From NCBI RefSeq assembly GCF_002081825.1, contig NZ_MUKU01000019.1, positions 1 to 64,000 of the forward strand: a DNA stretch of 64,000 nt, written 5' to 3'. Shown here piece after piece: positions 26,694 through 35,892 of this stretch (the stretch's first letter is position 1; the number at the start of each line of letters is the position of its first letter). The DNA comes from Chromobacterium haemolyticum. Lineage in GTDB: Bacteria; Pseudomonadota; Gammaproteobacteria; Burkholderiales; Chromobacteriaceae. A program made the translations under genes and the position numbers. The notes beneath the pieces were generated by a model. It searched no databases, was not told the origin of the DNA, and was given only the letters and a program-made list of their open reading frames with translations.

Positions 26694-28019
26694 CTATTGC
26701 GGCAGCAGGGTCAGGCGCGCCACTAAATCCTTGAATCGGTGATAACTGTCCTCGTCGATCGCTTGGCCGCTATGGCCGTTGTCGACATAGAACACGCCGG
26801 ACAGCGCGTGCCCGACAAACAGGGTGATCAGGGCGAATTCATTGTCCCCGACATGCTCGAAAAACAGATCTTCGTAGCGCCGCTCCAACTGCTGGCGTAC
26901 CGAGGCCGGCGCGTGAAAACTTTGCGGCTTGCTGGTCAACACCGCGAAGAAGGAGCCCGGCTCCAGCCCCAAGGACAGCTTGCGCAACGGGTGGCTATCG
27001 CCCAAGCCCAACTGATAACGCAGTTTCAACGCATGCGCGTCCTGATCATAGCGGTAATACAGTACCCGCTCGAACTTGAGGTCGTTGGCCAGGTGGCGGA
27101 TGGATTCGCGTATCGCCTTCTCCATCTGCTCGACATCGCTCAAAGCGGCGGTTTTCTGCAAACTCGGGCGCTTATACTCGCCTTCCAGCATCAACAGGCT
27201 GCGCACCGGGTACGTATAACCCACCGCCCTGGGGTGGCGCGCCACCGACAAAGCCGCGTGCACCACCGCCTGATGCGCCAGATACGGCGCGCAGCCTATC
27301 AGCTTGGCCGCGGCCTCCACCCCCACCTGCCAGGTGCTGCGCCAAGTGCCCTGCTCCAAAGAGTTGGCGGTGGCCATCGCCAGGCGCAGCAACTGGCGGC
27401 GCTTGGTCGGGCTGCCCGGCCCCAGCAAGGCGTTCAGGCCGGTCGGCAAAGGCATCAGCTTGATGAATTGCTCCAGCACCTGAGCGTAATCGCAATCGAA
27501 GGCGTTGGACATTTCCTGCAGCAGCGGGCGGTCCGGCAACTGATTGCGCTGCATCATGAACAAGCAGGCGGGCAGATTGTACAGCAAGGCGGCCACGAAA
27601 CAGTCCTCCACCTTGTGATCGCCCTGCAAAGAGAGCCACTCCTTGATCAGCAAGGCCGCCACCCGGGAGCGGCCCAGCCAATCCTCCACGGCCTCCAACA
27701 CCTCCACGTCCAGCTTGTCCGGCACCGCTTCCAGCGCCGCGACACGGCCAAAGCGGTTGGTGACCGCCTCCAGCCCCATCAGCAGCAGCGTCTGCTCCAC
27801 CGAGGGGATGCTCTCATTGCGTTGCAAGGCGCGCGAACCGCCCACCACCCGAACCAAGTCCAACAGCAGGAAGGGATCGGACAAACAGAGATTGGCGAGG
27901 TCGGTGAAATTGATCAGATCGCTGTGGCGAGCGCAGATGTCCTTCAGCTCGCCCAGCGTATTGGGCAGAATCGGCCAGCGCCGTTCGGCGATGGACTTGA
28001 TCCAGTTAGCAAGCTCCAT
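26694..28019 (-). CDS. HDOD-domain signalling protein with C-terminal GAF-like domain
   Basis: The 441-residue protein has an N-terminal HDOD domain (about 10-220; ILPNTLGELKDICAR, LLMGLEAVTNRFGR, ALLYNLPACLFMM) that lacks the HD catalytic pair of true phosphohydrolases. The C-terminal part (about 285-440) has a GAF-like pattern (RESIRHLANDLKFERVLYYR, SGVFYVDNG). Such proteins act as non-enzymatic partners in second-messenger or motility control. It overlaps the upstream methyltransferase gene by 14 bases, and the run continues upstream to motB-motA. Confidence 0.75.
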   Translation of the reverse strand: MELANWIKSIAERRWPILPNTLGELKDICARHSDLINFTDLANLCLSDPFLLLDLVRVVGGSRALQRNESIPSVEQTLLLMGLEAVTNRFGRVAALEAVPDKLDVEVLEAVEDWLGRSRVAALLIKEWLSLQGDHKVEDCFVAALLYNLPACLFMMQRNQLPDRPLLQEMSNAFDCDYAQVLEQFIKLMPLPTGLNALLGPGSPTKRRQLLRLAMATANSLEQGTWRSTWQVGVEAAAKLIGCAPYLAHQAVVHAALSVARHPRAVGYTYPVRSLLMLEGEYKRPSLQKTAALSDVEQMEKAIRESIRHLANDLKFERVLYYRYDQDAHALKLRYQLGLGDSHPLRKLSLGLEPGSFFAVLTSKPQSFHAPASVRQQLERRYEDLFFEHVGDNEFALITLFVGHALSGVFYVDNGHSGQAIDEDSYHRFKDLVARLTLLPQ

Positions 28020-28749
28020 GAGGGTGGCGCCAGATCAGTAGTTCGGTTTGCAAAGCGCCTCCCAGCGGGATGCGTTCATCGGGTTCGACATCGGGAACGG
28101 CGAAAGTATTGCTGACCAGCAGGCTGCCGGGCCGTCCCTCAGCCACAAACTTGCGCCAGACGCGCGCCATCGGCTCCGGGGACAGAAACACATAGACCGC
28201 ATCGTACTCTCCCCACGGCTCCCGCCAAAAACTGCGGCAGGAGAACTCCAACCGCCGCGGCCGCCGGGCCAACCACCAGCGCGCGCGGGCCAACAGCCAA
28301 CTGCCCCAGGCGCTTTCCAGCGCCCTCACCCGGAGATCCGGCCGCAACCGGCACAGCCAGACCGCCAGCCTGCCATCGCCGCAGCCGGCTTCCAGCAAGG
28401 CGGCCCGCCCCGGCAGGAGCTCGGCCAGGCGCTCCGCCGCCTGGGCCGAGGAGCGATACAAGGGCACACGCTCCAGCACGGCGTTGCGGCCCAGCGCGAA
28501 AGTCAGCGCCAACCCCAGCAAATACACCCAGGACGGCAAGGCCGCCTGATGCATCAAGGCCAGCGCGGGCACAAACAAGCCGTGCAGCAAGCGCTGCCAG
28601 CCGGGCAAACGCATGAAAATGGCCAAGGCCGCCGCGCACAGGCCTTGCAGGATCGCCCAACCCAGGGGCTGGGCGGCGGGCGCGACAAAAAACATCGCCG
28701 CCAACGCAGCCAGCAGTTGCAGGCCAAGATGACGCAAGCGGCTCAACAA
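28006..28749 (-). CDS. Membrane-anchored class I SAM methyltransferase
   Basis: The 247-residue protein has three to four hydrophobic segments in the first 85 residues and a soluble domain starting with the SAM-binding motif ALLEAGCGDGRLAVWL. Acidic EYDAVYVFLSPEPM follows. The apparent start is TTG with no clear RBS; it lies 19 bp after the motB stop, so coupling to motB is likely. The substrate is unknown. A methyltransferase in the same transcript as flagellar stator genes could be incidental. Confidence 0.65.
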   Translation of the reverse strand: MLSRLRHLGLQLLAALAAMFFVAPAAQPLGWAILQGLCAAALAIFMRLPGWQRLLHGLFVPALALMHQAALPSWVYLLGLALTFALGRNAVLERVPLYRSSAQAAERLAELLPGRAALLEAGCGDGRLAVWLCRLRPDLRVRALESAWGSWLLARARWWLARRPRRLEFSCRSFWREPWGEYDAVYVFLSPEPMARVWRKFVAEGRPGSLLVSNTFAVPDVEPDERIPLGGALQTELLIWRHPHGAC

Positions 28750-28768
28750 GGCAACGCTCGCATCAGGA

Positions 28769-29698
28769 TTATTTGGCCGGCGTTTCCGCCGGCGCGGCGG
28801 CTGGCTCGGCCCCGCTTTCCGCGGGCCCGCCGATCACTTCCTGGTTCATCTGCGGCTTGTAGCCGTCGTTGAGGATATTGCTCTCCGCTTCCTTGTTCAG
28901 CACCACAATGGCGATGCGCCGGTTTTCCGGGCTGAACACATTGGTCTTGACCAGCGGGTTGGCCGAAGACAGGCCCACCACGCGCAACACTTTGTTGTCC
29001 TGCAGGCCGCCGGCCACCAGTTCGCGCCGCGCCGCGTTGGCCCGGTCCGCGGACAGCTCCCAGTTGCTGTAACCGCCCTGGCCGCTGCCAAAGGGCTTGG
29101 CGTCGGTATGGCCGGAGATGCTGATCTTGTTCGGCATCATGTTCAACTCTTTAGCCAGTTGCTGCAGCAACACGCGAGTATGCGGCAGCATGCGCGAGCT
29201 GCCAGAGTCGAACATCGAGCGGTTCTGCTCATCGACGATCTGGATCTTCAACCCGTCCGGTGTGATCTCCAGCTTGAGTTGATTCTTGTACTCCTTGAGC
29301 AGTTCGCTGTGATCCACCGTGCTCTGGATCTTGTTCTGCAACTGCTCCATCGCCACTTTTTCCTGCTGCTTGCGCATGATCTCGTCCTGCGGCGAGCCCG
29401 ACTTGTTGACCTGGCCGGTCTGCTTGGTCAAATCGTTGCCGCCGCCCTTGATCACGGAGGTGGCGTCGCCGGCGCCTGCGCCGCCGGACAGCGCCACTTT
29501 CAGCGGCGTCTTGAAGTATTCGGCGATGCCGTTCAGCGTGCCCTGCGAGGCAGAACCCAGCAGCCACATCAGCAGGAAGAAGGCCATCATCGCGGTCACG
29601 AAGTCGGCGTAGGCAATCTTCCAGGCCCCGCCATGGTGGCCGTGGCCGCCCTTCTTGATGCGTTTGACGATAATGGGCCGTTGCGATTCGTCAGCCAT
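28769..29698 (-). CDS. motB: Flagellar motor stator protein MotB
   Basis: The 309-residue protein has a short cytosolic start (IIVKRIKKGGHGHHGGAW) and a single transmembrane helix with the proton-carrying Asp in AYADFVTAMMAFFLLMWLL. A linker/plug with Gln- and Lys-rich helix follows, then an OmpA-type peptidoglycan-binding domain (ISGHTDAKPF, WELSADRANAARREL, NRRIAIVVL). It pairs with MotA encoded 15 bp upstream. A GGGGAG RBS precedes the ATG. The tail is Ala/Glu/Pro-rich. Confidence 0.95.
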   Translation of the reverse strand: MADESQRPIIVKRIKKGGHGHHGGAWKIAYADFVTAMMAFFLLMWLLGSASQGTLNGIAEYFKTPLKVALSGGAGAGDATSVIKGGGNDLTKQTGQVNKSGSPQDEIMRKQQEKVAMEQLQNKIQSTVDHSELLKEYKNQLKLEITPDGLKIQIVDEQNRSMFDSGSSRMLPHTRVLLQQLAKELNMMPNKISISGHTDAKPFGSGQGGYSNWELSADRANAARRELVAGGLQDNKVLRVVGLSSANPLVKTNVFSPENRRIAIVVLNKEAESNILNDGYKPQMNQEVIGGPAESGAEPAAAPAETPAK

Positions 29699-29713
29699 GA
29701 TCGCTCCCCCCGC

Positions 29714-30571
29714 TTATTTCTTCGCCTGTTTCACGTGATCTTCCAGTTCCTTGAAGGACGGACGATCATGCGAAGCCAAGACTTTGCGGCCAAACTCCAC
29801 CGCCACTTGCGGCGCATAGCCGTTGAGGCTGGCCAGAATGGTGACCTTGATGGTCTGGTACACCCGGGTGCCGTCACCCAGCTTGTGCTCCAGAATGGTG
29901 GCCAGCGGGCCGACAAAGCCGTAAGCCAGCAAGATACCGAGGAAGGTGCCCACCAGCGCGTGGGCGATCAGCATCCCCAGTTCGGACGGCGGCGCGCCCA
30001 CAGACTCCATAGTGTGCACCACCCCCATGACCGCCGCCACGATACCAAAGGCCGGCAGGCCGTCGGCCAGGCCTTTAACCGCGTTGACGGGCACTTCGCC
30101 TTCGTGATGGTGGGTTTCGATCTCCACATCCATCAGGTTCTCGATTTCGAAGGCGTTGAGGTTGCCGCCCACCATCAGGCGCAGGTAATCGCAGATGAAC
30201 TCCACGACATGGTGGTCGTGCAGAACAGTGGTGTATTTGGAAAAGACAGGACTAGCTTCCGGATTCTCGACGTCGGCCTCGATGGACATCAGGCCTTCCT
30301 TGCGCACCTTGGTCAGAATCTCGAACAGCAGCGAGAACAGTTCCATGTAGAAGGCCTTGCCATAAGGCGTGCCCTTGAACACGGTGGGGAAGGCCTTCAT
30401 CGTCGCCTTCAGCGGCGCGCCGCCGTTGGCCACCACGAAAGCGCCGAGCGCGGCGCCCGCGATCATCACCACCTCCAGCGGCTGCATCAACGCGGCGAGA
30501 TGGCCCCCCGCAGCGACGAATCCCCCCAGCACGGAGCCAAGAATTATGAGGTACCCGATTCCGACGAACAT
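29714..30571 (-). CDS. motA: Flagellar motor stator protein MotA
   Basis: The 285-residue protein has four transmembrane helices and the large cytoplasmic loop (about 60-165) that contacts FliG, with charged residues in KGTPYGKAFYMELFSLL and LTKVRKEGL. Conserved prolines lie in GLADGLPAFGIVAAVMG. With MotB it forms the A5B2 proton-driven stator. No other flagellar or chemotaxis gene lies in the window. A structured leader with a terminator-like hairpin lies upstream. Confidence 0.95.
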   Translation of the reverse strand: MFVGIGYLIILGSVLGGFVAAGGHLAALMQPLEVVMIAGAALGAFVVANGGAPLKATMKAFPTVFKGTPYGKAFYMELFSLLFEILTKVRKEGLMSIEADVENPEASPVFSKYTTVLHDHHVVEFICDYLRLMVGGNLNAFEIENLMDVEIETHHHEGEVPVNAVKGLADGLPAFGIVAAVMGVVHTMESVGAPPSELGMLIAHALVGTFLGILLAYGFVGPLATILEHKLGDGTRVYQTIKVTILASLNGYAPQVAVEFGRKVLASHDRPSFKELEDHVKQAKK

Positions 30572-30651
30572 GCGTCAAGTCCTGTCTTTGTGATTTTTCG
30601 GATCGCTGCGATTTCCATTACAGCACGACTTTTATTCTATTCATAATAGAA

Positions 30652-30681
30652 AAAGCGGATTGAATTGTATCAACCCGCTTT
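30652..30681 (-). terminator. Terminator-like hairpin in the motA leader
   Basis: On the reverse strand AAAGCGG and CCGCTTT pair around an inner TTGA/TCAA stem and are followed by TTTTTC. It lies about 80 bp before the motA ATG and well after the terminator of the transaminase gene. It is either the end of a small transcript or a leader attenuator. Confidence 0.5.
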
Positions 30682-30720
30682 CCCAGCTGCAAAAAACATG
30701 GAAGGTGATATTCACTAGCG

Positions 30721-30784
30721 CTGAAAAATGACGAAACCAAGTCGAGACACCGCCTTTAAACCACTAAGACAAAGTCATTTTCAG
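30721..30784. repeat. Long inverted repeat upstream of motA
   Basis: CTGAAAAATGAC at 30721-30732 pairs with GTCATTTTCAG at 30774-30784 (one bulged base) across a 41-nt interval. With the hairpin at 30652-30681 it gives a two-stem structured segment between two terminators. Confidence 0.5.
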
Positions 30785-30808
30785 GCAAGCGCCCGCCAAG
30801 CGCCGCAA

Positions 30809-30838
30809 GAAAAAAGCCGGAGCTTACCGCTCCGGCTT
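30809..30838 (-). terminator. Terminator of the polyamine transaminase operon
   Basis: On the reverse strand AAGCCGGAGC / GCTCCGGCTT pair perfectly around a 5-nt loop, followed by TTTTTT. It lies 27 bp after the transaminase stop codon. Confidence 0.9.
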
Positions 30839-30864
30839 GATCCCAGCGCATGCGCGACCCCGGC

Positions 30865-32247
30865 TCAGACAAGGCCGCTGTCCTTCAATTTGCGCTCGAA
30901 CGTCTCCATGCAACGCGCGGCCACGCCCAGCATTTCATCGATTTCAGCCTTGCTGATCACCAGCGGCGGCGCGGACACGATGTGGTCGCCGCAGGCGCGC
31001 ATGATCAGGTTGTTGCTGAAGAAGATGTCGCGGCACATCAGGCCGACGTCGCCGAACTCCGGGAACAGCTCGCGCTTGCTCTTGTCCTTGACCAGGGTGA
31101 ACGCCTGGATCAGGCCGACGCCGCGCACATCGTCCACGTGCTCGAACTGGCTGAAGGTCTCGCGCCAGCGCTTCTGCATATAGGGACCGGTTTCGTTCTT
31201 GACGCGGTCGATGATGCCTTCGTCGCGCAGGAGTTCGATATTGACGCGCGCCACCGCGCTGGCCACCGGGTGGCCGGAGTAGGTGAAGCCGTGGTTGAAA
31301 TCGCCGCCGGCGATCAGGCCCTGGGCCACGCGTTCGCCCACAAAGACCGCGCCGATGGGCAGATAGCCGGAGGACAGGCCTTTGGCGGTGGTGAAGATGT
31401 CCGGACGGAAGCCGAAGTGCTCGAAGCCGAACCACTCGCCGGTGCGGCCAAAGCCGCAGATCACTTCATCGGCCACCAGCAGCACATCGTATTTGCGGCA
31501 GATGCGTTCCACTTCCGGCCAGTAAGTGGCCGGCGGGATAATCACGCCGCCGGCGCCCTGGATGGGTTCGCCCACGAAGGCCGCCACTTTTTCCGGGCCG
31601 ATTTCCAGGATTTTCTCTTCCACCCAGCGCGCGGCCACCACGCCGAACTCGTCCGGGCTCAGATCCTTGCCGTATTTGTACCACCACGGCTGCTCAACGT
31701 GGGCCATGCCCGGAATCGGCAAGTCGCCCTGCTCGTGCATATACTTCATGCCGCCCAGGCTGGAGCCGCCGATGGTGGAGCCGTGATAGCCGTTCCAGCG
31801 GCCGATCAGGGTCTTCTTGTCCTTCTTGCCTTGCACGTCCCAGTAATGACGCACCATGCGTATCATGGTATCCACCGCCTCGGAGCCGGAGTTGGTGTAG
31901 AACACATGCTCGTAGCCGGCCGGCGTCACTTGCGCCAGCAGGTGGGACAGCTCCACCACGGCCGGGTGGGTGGTCTTGAAGAAGGTGTTGTAGAAGGGCA
32001 GTTCGTCCATCTGGCTCTTGGCCACGTCGGACAGTTCCTTGCGGCCGTAGCCGATATTGACGCACCACAGGCCGGCCATGCCGTCGATGATCTTATTGCC
32101 CTCGGAATCCCACAGGTAAATCCCCTCGCTGCGAGTCATCACCCGCGCGCCCTGCTGGTTCAACGATTGGGTATCGGTAAACGGATGCAGATGATGCGCG
32201 GCATCCAGTTGGCGCCATTGTTCGGTCGTGCGTTGTTGATTCTGCAT
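30865..32247 (-). CDS. spuC: Putrescine/pyruvate omega-transaminase (class III, PLP)
   Basis: This is a 460-residue class III aminotransferase. PLP-binding motifs include FYTNSGSEAVDTMIR, GRWNGYHGSTIGG, LLVADEVICGFGRTG (Asp), and catalytic Lys near 289 in TTAKGLSSGYLPIG. The sequence closely parallels the known C. violaceum omega-transaminase from its first residues (QLDAAHHLHPFTDT) to its end. That enzyme uses pyruvate as acceptor and polyamines or other amines as donors. The ATG at 32247 is preceded by GGAAG; a longer frame exists upstream. It is the last gene of the reverse-strand polyamine set, 138 bp after the synthetase gene. Confidence 0.88.
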   Translation of the reverse strand: MQNQQRTTEQWRQLDAAHHLHPFTDTQSLNQQGARVMTRSEGIYLWDSEGNKIIDGMAGLWCVNIGYGRKELSDVAKSQMDELPFYNTFFKTTHPAVVELSHLLAQVTPAGYEHVFYTNSGSEAVDTMIRMVRHYWDVQGKKDKKTLIGRWNGYHGSTIGGSSLGGMKYMHEQGDLPIPGMAHVEQPWWYKYGKDLSPDEFGVVAARWVEEKILEIGPEKVAAFVGEPIQGAGGVIIPPATYWPEVERICRKYDVLLVADEVICGFGRTGEWFGFEHFGFRPDIFTTAKGLSSGYLPIGAVFVGERVAQGLIAGGDFNHGFTYSGHPVASAVARVNIELLRDEGIIDRVKNETGPYMQKRWRETFSQFEHVDDVRGVGLIQAFTLVKDKSKRELFPEFGDVGLMCRDIFFSNNLIMRACGDHIVSAPPLVISKAEIDEMLGVAARCMETFERKLKDSGLV

Positions 32248-32342
32248 AGGACTTCCTTCCAGTATTCTCCAACGGGGCGTAGATGTTCTCTGCCGCCCCT
32301 CCTTCGCCATTGGCGTATTTTCAGTGCTTATCCTGGCTGTCC

Positions 32343-32370
32343 GGGCTGATTCTAACGGACAAATCAGCCC
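32343..32370. other. Intercistronic hairpin between synthetase and transaminase genes
   Basis: A perfect 9-bp inverted repeat (GGGCTGATT / AATCAGCCC, 10-nt loop) lies in the 138-bp gap. Without a T-run it looks like an RNA-processing or stability hairpin that could set different levels of the two products. Confidence 0.4.
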
Positions 32371-32385
32371 AATGTCATAGCTAAA

Positions 32386-33720
32386 TCACACGTGCAGCAG
32401 CAGGAACTTGCGCTCCCACGGGCTGATCACGCGGAAGTATTCGGAGAACTCCTTCTCCTTCATTCCCACGTACATGCTGACGAAGCGTTCGCCCAGCACC
32501 TCGGCCATTTCCTTGCAGGAAGCCAGTTGCTCCAGGGACTCCTCCGAGGAGTTGGGGAACTGGTAAGGCAGCTCATACGCGTCCGTCTGGCGCGGCTCGC
32601 TGGGTTGCAGCTTGTTGATGATGCCCAGGTAGCCGCAGGCCAGCGTCGCGGCCATGGCGATATAAGGGTTGACGTCCACGCCGGGCACGCGGTTTTCAAT
32701 GCGGCGCGCCGCCGGCGAGGAGTGCGGCACGCGCAGCCCCACGGTACGGTTGTCGTAACCCCATTCGACGTTGGTCGGCGCCGCGGTATAGCGAGACAAA
32801 CGGCGGAATGAGTTCACATACGGCGCAAACAACGGCATGGACTGGGGCACGTATTTCTGCAGGCCGGCGATGTAGTGGAAGAACAAATCGGACGGGCTGC
32901 CGTCTTCATTGGTGAACACATTGCGGCCGGTGTTCTTGTCCACCAAGCTCTGGTGCATGTGCATGGCGGAGCCCGGCTCGTTTTCCATCGGCTTGGCCAT
33001 GAAGGTGGCGTACATATTGTGGCGGAACGCCGCCTCGCGCACGGTGCGCTTGAACAGGAACACCTGGTCCGCCAGTTCCAGCGGGTTGCCGTGCAGGAAG
33101 TTGATTTCCATCTGCGCGGTGCCCACTTCGTGAATCAGGGTGTCCACTTCCAGGTTCTGCGCGTGGCAATAATCGTAGATGTCCTCGAACAACGGATCGA
33201 ACTCGTTGACCGCGTCGATGGAATAAGAGCGGCGGCCGAACTCGGCGCGGCCGGTTCTCCCCACCGGCGCGGACAGCGGAATGTCCGGGTCCGGGTTGGG
33301 GGACAGCAGGTAGAACTCCATTTCCGGAGCCAGCACCGGCTCCAGCCCCATCTCGTCAAACAGGCCGATCACGCGTTTGAGCACATTGCGCGGCGCCACG
33401 TCCACCGGGCTGCCATCGGCGCGCAGACAGTCATAGATCAATTGCGCGGTGGGATCGACGGCCCAGGGCACGAAGCGCAGGGTGTTCGGGTCCGGGGCCA
33501 GCACCATGTCCGGGTCGGTCAGGTCCAGCATGCTGTCGTCGGGGTAGTCCCCGGTCACGGTCTGGATCAGCACGACTTCGGGCAGGCGCATTTCCGGGTC
33601 GGACACGAACTTGTCCTTGGGCACGATCTTGCCGCGCGCCACGCCGGTCATGTCGGGGACGATACACTCGACTTCAGTGATCCGGTGCTCTCGCAGCCAT
33701 TCATTGATCTGATGGGTCAT
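32386..33720 (-). CDS. puuA: Gamma-glutamylpolyamine synthetase (glutamine synthetase family)
   Basis: The 444-residue protein has the glutamine-synthetase fold. Metal-site glutamates lie in LAPEMEFYLL and GTAQMEINFLHG; GSAMHMHQSL and VGLRVPHSSPAARRIENR form the ATP and glutamate sites. The start (EWLREHRITEVECIVPDMTGVARGK) is typical of the PuuA/SpuI subgroup that ligates glutamate to putrescine or other polyamines rather than to ammonia. puuD lies immediately upstream and the transaminase downstream. A GAGGAAG RBS precedes the ATG. Confidence 0.88.
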   Translation of the reverse strand: MTHQINEWLREHRITEVECIVPDMTGVARGKIVPKDKFVSDPEMRLPEVVLIQTVTGDYPDDSMLDLTDPDMVLAPDPNTLRFVPWAVDPTAQLIYDCLRADGSPVDVAPRNVLKRVIGLFDEMGLEPVLAPEMEFYLLSPNPDPDIPLSAPVGRTGRAEFGRRSYSIDAVNEFDPLFEDIYDYCHAQNLEVDTLIHEVGTAQMEINFLHGNPLELADQVFLFKRTVREAAFRHNMYATFMAKPMENEPGSAMHMHQSLVDKNTGRNVFTNEDGSPSDLFFHYIAGLQKYVPQSMPLFAPYVNSFRRLSRYTAAPTNVEWGYDNRTVGLRVPHSSPAARRIENRVPGVDVNPYIAMAATLACGYLGIINKLQPSEPRQTDAYELPYQFPNSSEESLEQLASCKEMAEVLGERFVSMYVGMKEKEFSEYFRVISPWERKFLLLHV

Positions 33721-33741
33721 GATGTTCTTCCTCTGTGTGTG

Positions 33742-34536
33742 TTATTCCGAGTGGTGACACAAGGTCTCGGTTAATTGCGGCCCGCGTTGCCGCTGGTTGC
33801 GGCGTTGGCGGCAGGCGTCGCCAAATGCTTTGAAGATGGCCATGGACAGCGGGTTCTCCCAATACTTCCATTCCGGATGCCATTGCGCGGCGAAGGCGAA
33901 GCCCTTGGCGTCGCGCACGCGGTAGGCCTCCACCAGGCCGTCGTCGGCCACCGCCTCGCAGATCAAACGATCGGACAGCCGCTTGATGCCCTGCTGGTGC
34001 AGGGAATTGACCATGGCGGAGTCTTGGCCGGTCCATTGCCGCAGCAGGCTGTCTTCGGCGAAACGCACCGAGTGGGACAAGGCGTACATCGCGTCCACGT
34101 CCGGCGTGTCCGGCTCGCGGTGGTCCCGCTTGCCCTCTTCTTCCTGCACGTGCTGGTACAGTTCCCCGCCCATCGCCACGTTGATTTCCTGAAAGCCGCG
34201 GCAGATGCCCAGCAGGGGGATGCCCTGCTCCAGCACTTGCTGGATCAACGGCAAGGTGGTGGCGTCGCGCATCGGGTCGTGCATGGTGCCGGGCCGGCTG
34301 GGCGCGCCGCCGTAGCGGTGCGGCTCGACATTGGACAGCGAGCCTGGCAGCAACACACCGTCCACCAGTTCCAGCACGTCCTTCAGCGCGGTCTTGTCGC
34401 CCAACGCCGGCAGCAGCACCGGCACGCCGCCGGCGCCGCCGGCCGCCGCGGCGATGTATTTTTCACCTGCGGCGTGGAACGGCAACGGGCCTACCATCTT
34501 GATGTCACAGGGTATGCCGATGATAGCTTGCAACAT
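33742..34536 (-). CDS. puuD: Gamma-glutamyl-GABA hydrolase (class I GATase-like)
   Basis: The 264-residue class I glutamine-amidotransferase-like hydrolase has nucleophile Cys112 in LLGICRGFQEINVAMGG and catalytic His220 in AAQWHPEW; VLLPGSLSNVEPHRY is the family oxyanion region. It would release GABA and glutamate from gamma-glutamyl-GABA at the end of the glutamylated putrescine route. It lies 21 bp before the synthetase gene and 19 bp after ald, so all three share a transcript. Confidence 0.88.
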   Translation of the reverse strand: MLQAIIGIPCDIKMVGPLPFHAAGEKYIAAAAGGAGGVPVLLPALGDKTALKDVLELVDGVLLPGSLSNVEPHRYGGAPSRPGTMHDPMRDATTLPLIQQVLEQGIPLLGICRGFQEINVAMGGELYQHVQEEEGKRDHREPDTPDVDAMYALSHSVRFAEDSLLRQWTGQDSAMVNSLHQQGIKRLSDRLICEAVADDGLVEAYRVRDAKGFAFAAQWHPEWKYWENPLSMAIFKAFGDACRQRRNQRQRGPQLTETLCHHSE

Positions 34537-34555
34537 TTCGAATCCTTGATACGGG

Positions 34556-35680
34556 TTAGGAAGCCGCCTTGATGGCTTCTATCGGGTCGATGAACGGGTG
34601 ACTCAGCGCCTGAGCCACCGCCTGATAAGTGAGCCGGCCGCGGCAGACGTTGAGGCCGTTGCGCAAATGAGCGTTATCCAGTAAAGCTTGGCGCCAGCCC
34701 TTATTGGCCAGCTCCAGCGTGTACGGCAGCGTGGCGTTGGTCAGCGCCTGGGTGGAGGTGCGCGCCACGCCGCCGGGCATATTGGCCACGCAGTAATGGA
34801 CGATGCCGTCCACCACGTAAATAGGGTCTTGGTGCGTGGTGGGCCGGCTGGTCTCGAAGCAACCGCCCTGATCTATCGCCACGTCCACCAGCACCGCGCC
34901 GGGCTTCATGATTTTCAGCATCGGCCGCGTCACCAGCTTGGGTGCCGCAGCTCCCGGAATCAGCACCGCGCCGATCACCAGGTCGGCCTCGCGCAGACAG
35001 TCTTCGATGTTGGCGGAGTTGGACACCAGCGTCTTGATGCGGCCGCCGAACACCATGTCGATTTCTTTCAAGCGCGGCAGCGACTTATCCAGGATGGTGA
35101 CCTCGGCGCCGGCACCCATGGCCATGCGCGCGGCGTTCAGCCCCACCACGCCGCCGCCTATCACCACCACTCGCGCCGGGGCCACGCCCGGCACGCCGCC
35201 CAGCAGCACGCCGCGGCCGCCCTGGGCTTTTTCCAGCGCGTGCGCGCCGGCCTGTATCGCCATGCGTCCTGCCACTTCCGACATCGGCGCCAGCAGCGGC
35301 AGGCCGCCTCGCTCATCGGTGACGGTTTCGTAAGCAATGGCAATCGCATCCGATTCCAGCAATAATTTGGTCTGTTCCGGATCCGGCGCCAAATGCAGAT
35401 AGGTGAACAGGATCTGATCCCGGCGCAGCATCCGGCACTCCACCGGCTGCGGCTCTTTCACCTTGACGATCATGTCGCTGCGTTCGAAGGTTTCTTCGGC
35501 GCTGGAAGCAATGGAAGCGCCGGCCTGGATATACTGTTCATCGGTGAATCCGATGGCGAGGCCAGCCTGGGTCTGGACCAAAACCTTGTGACCGTTGGCG
35601 ACTAACTCCCGGACTCCAGACGGGGTTAGGCCAACACGGTACTCGTGGTTCTTGATCTCCTTGGGAACACCGATCAGCAT
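34556..35680 (-). CDS. ald: Alanine dehydrogenase
   Basis: The 374-residue NAD-dependent enzyme has the substrate-binding start [20 protein letters not shown], catalytic His in FTYLHLAPD, an NAD motif [18 protein letters not shown], and Asp in [19 protein letters not shown]. It interconverts alanine and pyruvate plus ammonia. The ATG at 35680 has GAGGAG before it and starts at the conserved [10 protein letters not shown]; twenty upstream codons are dropped. As the first gene of the polyamine set it probably regenerates pyruvate from the alanine formed by the transaminase (inference). It diverges from the puuR-like gene. Confidence 0.93.
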   Translation of the reverse strand: MLIGVPKEIKNHEYRVGLTPSGVRELVANGHKVLVQTQAGLAIGFTDEQYIQAGASIASSAEETFERSDMIVKVKEPQPVECRMLRRDQILFTYLHLAPDPEQTKLLLESDAIAIAYETVTDERGGLPLLAPMSEVAGRMAIQAGAHALEKAQGGRGVLLGGVPGVAPARVVVIGGGVVGLNAARMAMGAGAEVTILDKSLPRLKEIDMVFGGRIKTLVSNSANIEDCLREADLVIGAVLIPGAAAPKLVTRPMLKIMKPGAVLVDVAIDQGGCFETSRPTTHQDPIYVVDGIVHYCVANMPGGVARTSTQALTNATLPYTLELANKGWRQALLDNAHLRNGLNVCRGRLTYQAVAQALSHPFIDPIEAIKAAS

Positions 35681-35836
35681 GTCGCTCTCCTCACTTAGAT
35701 TTGTTGCGGAAGTGCCGCGCAAGCGTTTAAGAAAATTCACAACACGCTTGCCCCTTGTTTCTGATTCTGACTATAAACCCCCAACGATGCAAAGATATTC
35801 GATTTTGCGTCGCAGCAAGTAGTGCAGAGTCCGTAC

Positions 35837-35874
35837 AAAATAATTATCATAAAGCGTCTAAAATTATTAACATA
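35837..35874. promoter_or_regulatory. Candidate operator repeats in the ald/puuR divergent promoter
   Basis: Two AT-rich direct repeats, AAAATAATTATCATA (35837-35851) and AAAATTATTAACATA (35860-35874), are 23 bp apart, about two helical turns. They lie 18 bp before the puuR-like ATG in the 212-bp region shared with ald. They resemble in composition the E. coli PuuR site recalled as AAAATATAATGAACA. They are plausible autoregulatory sites. Confidence 0.4.
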
Positions 35875-35892
35875 CTGACGGAGCAGGAATCC

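Noticed and set aside
30572-30864. c-di-GMP riboswitch before motA
   Set aside because: The conserved GEMM core (the GCAAAGCC-type segment and tetraloop-receptor pattern) was looked for and is not there; only generic stems are visible.
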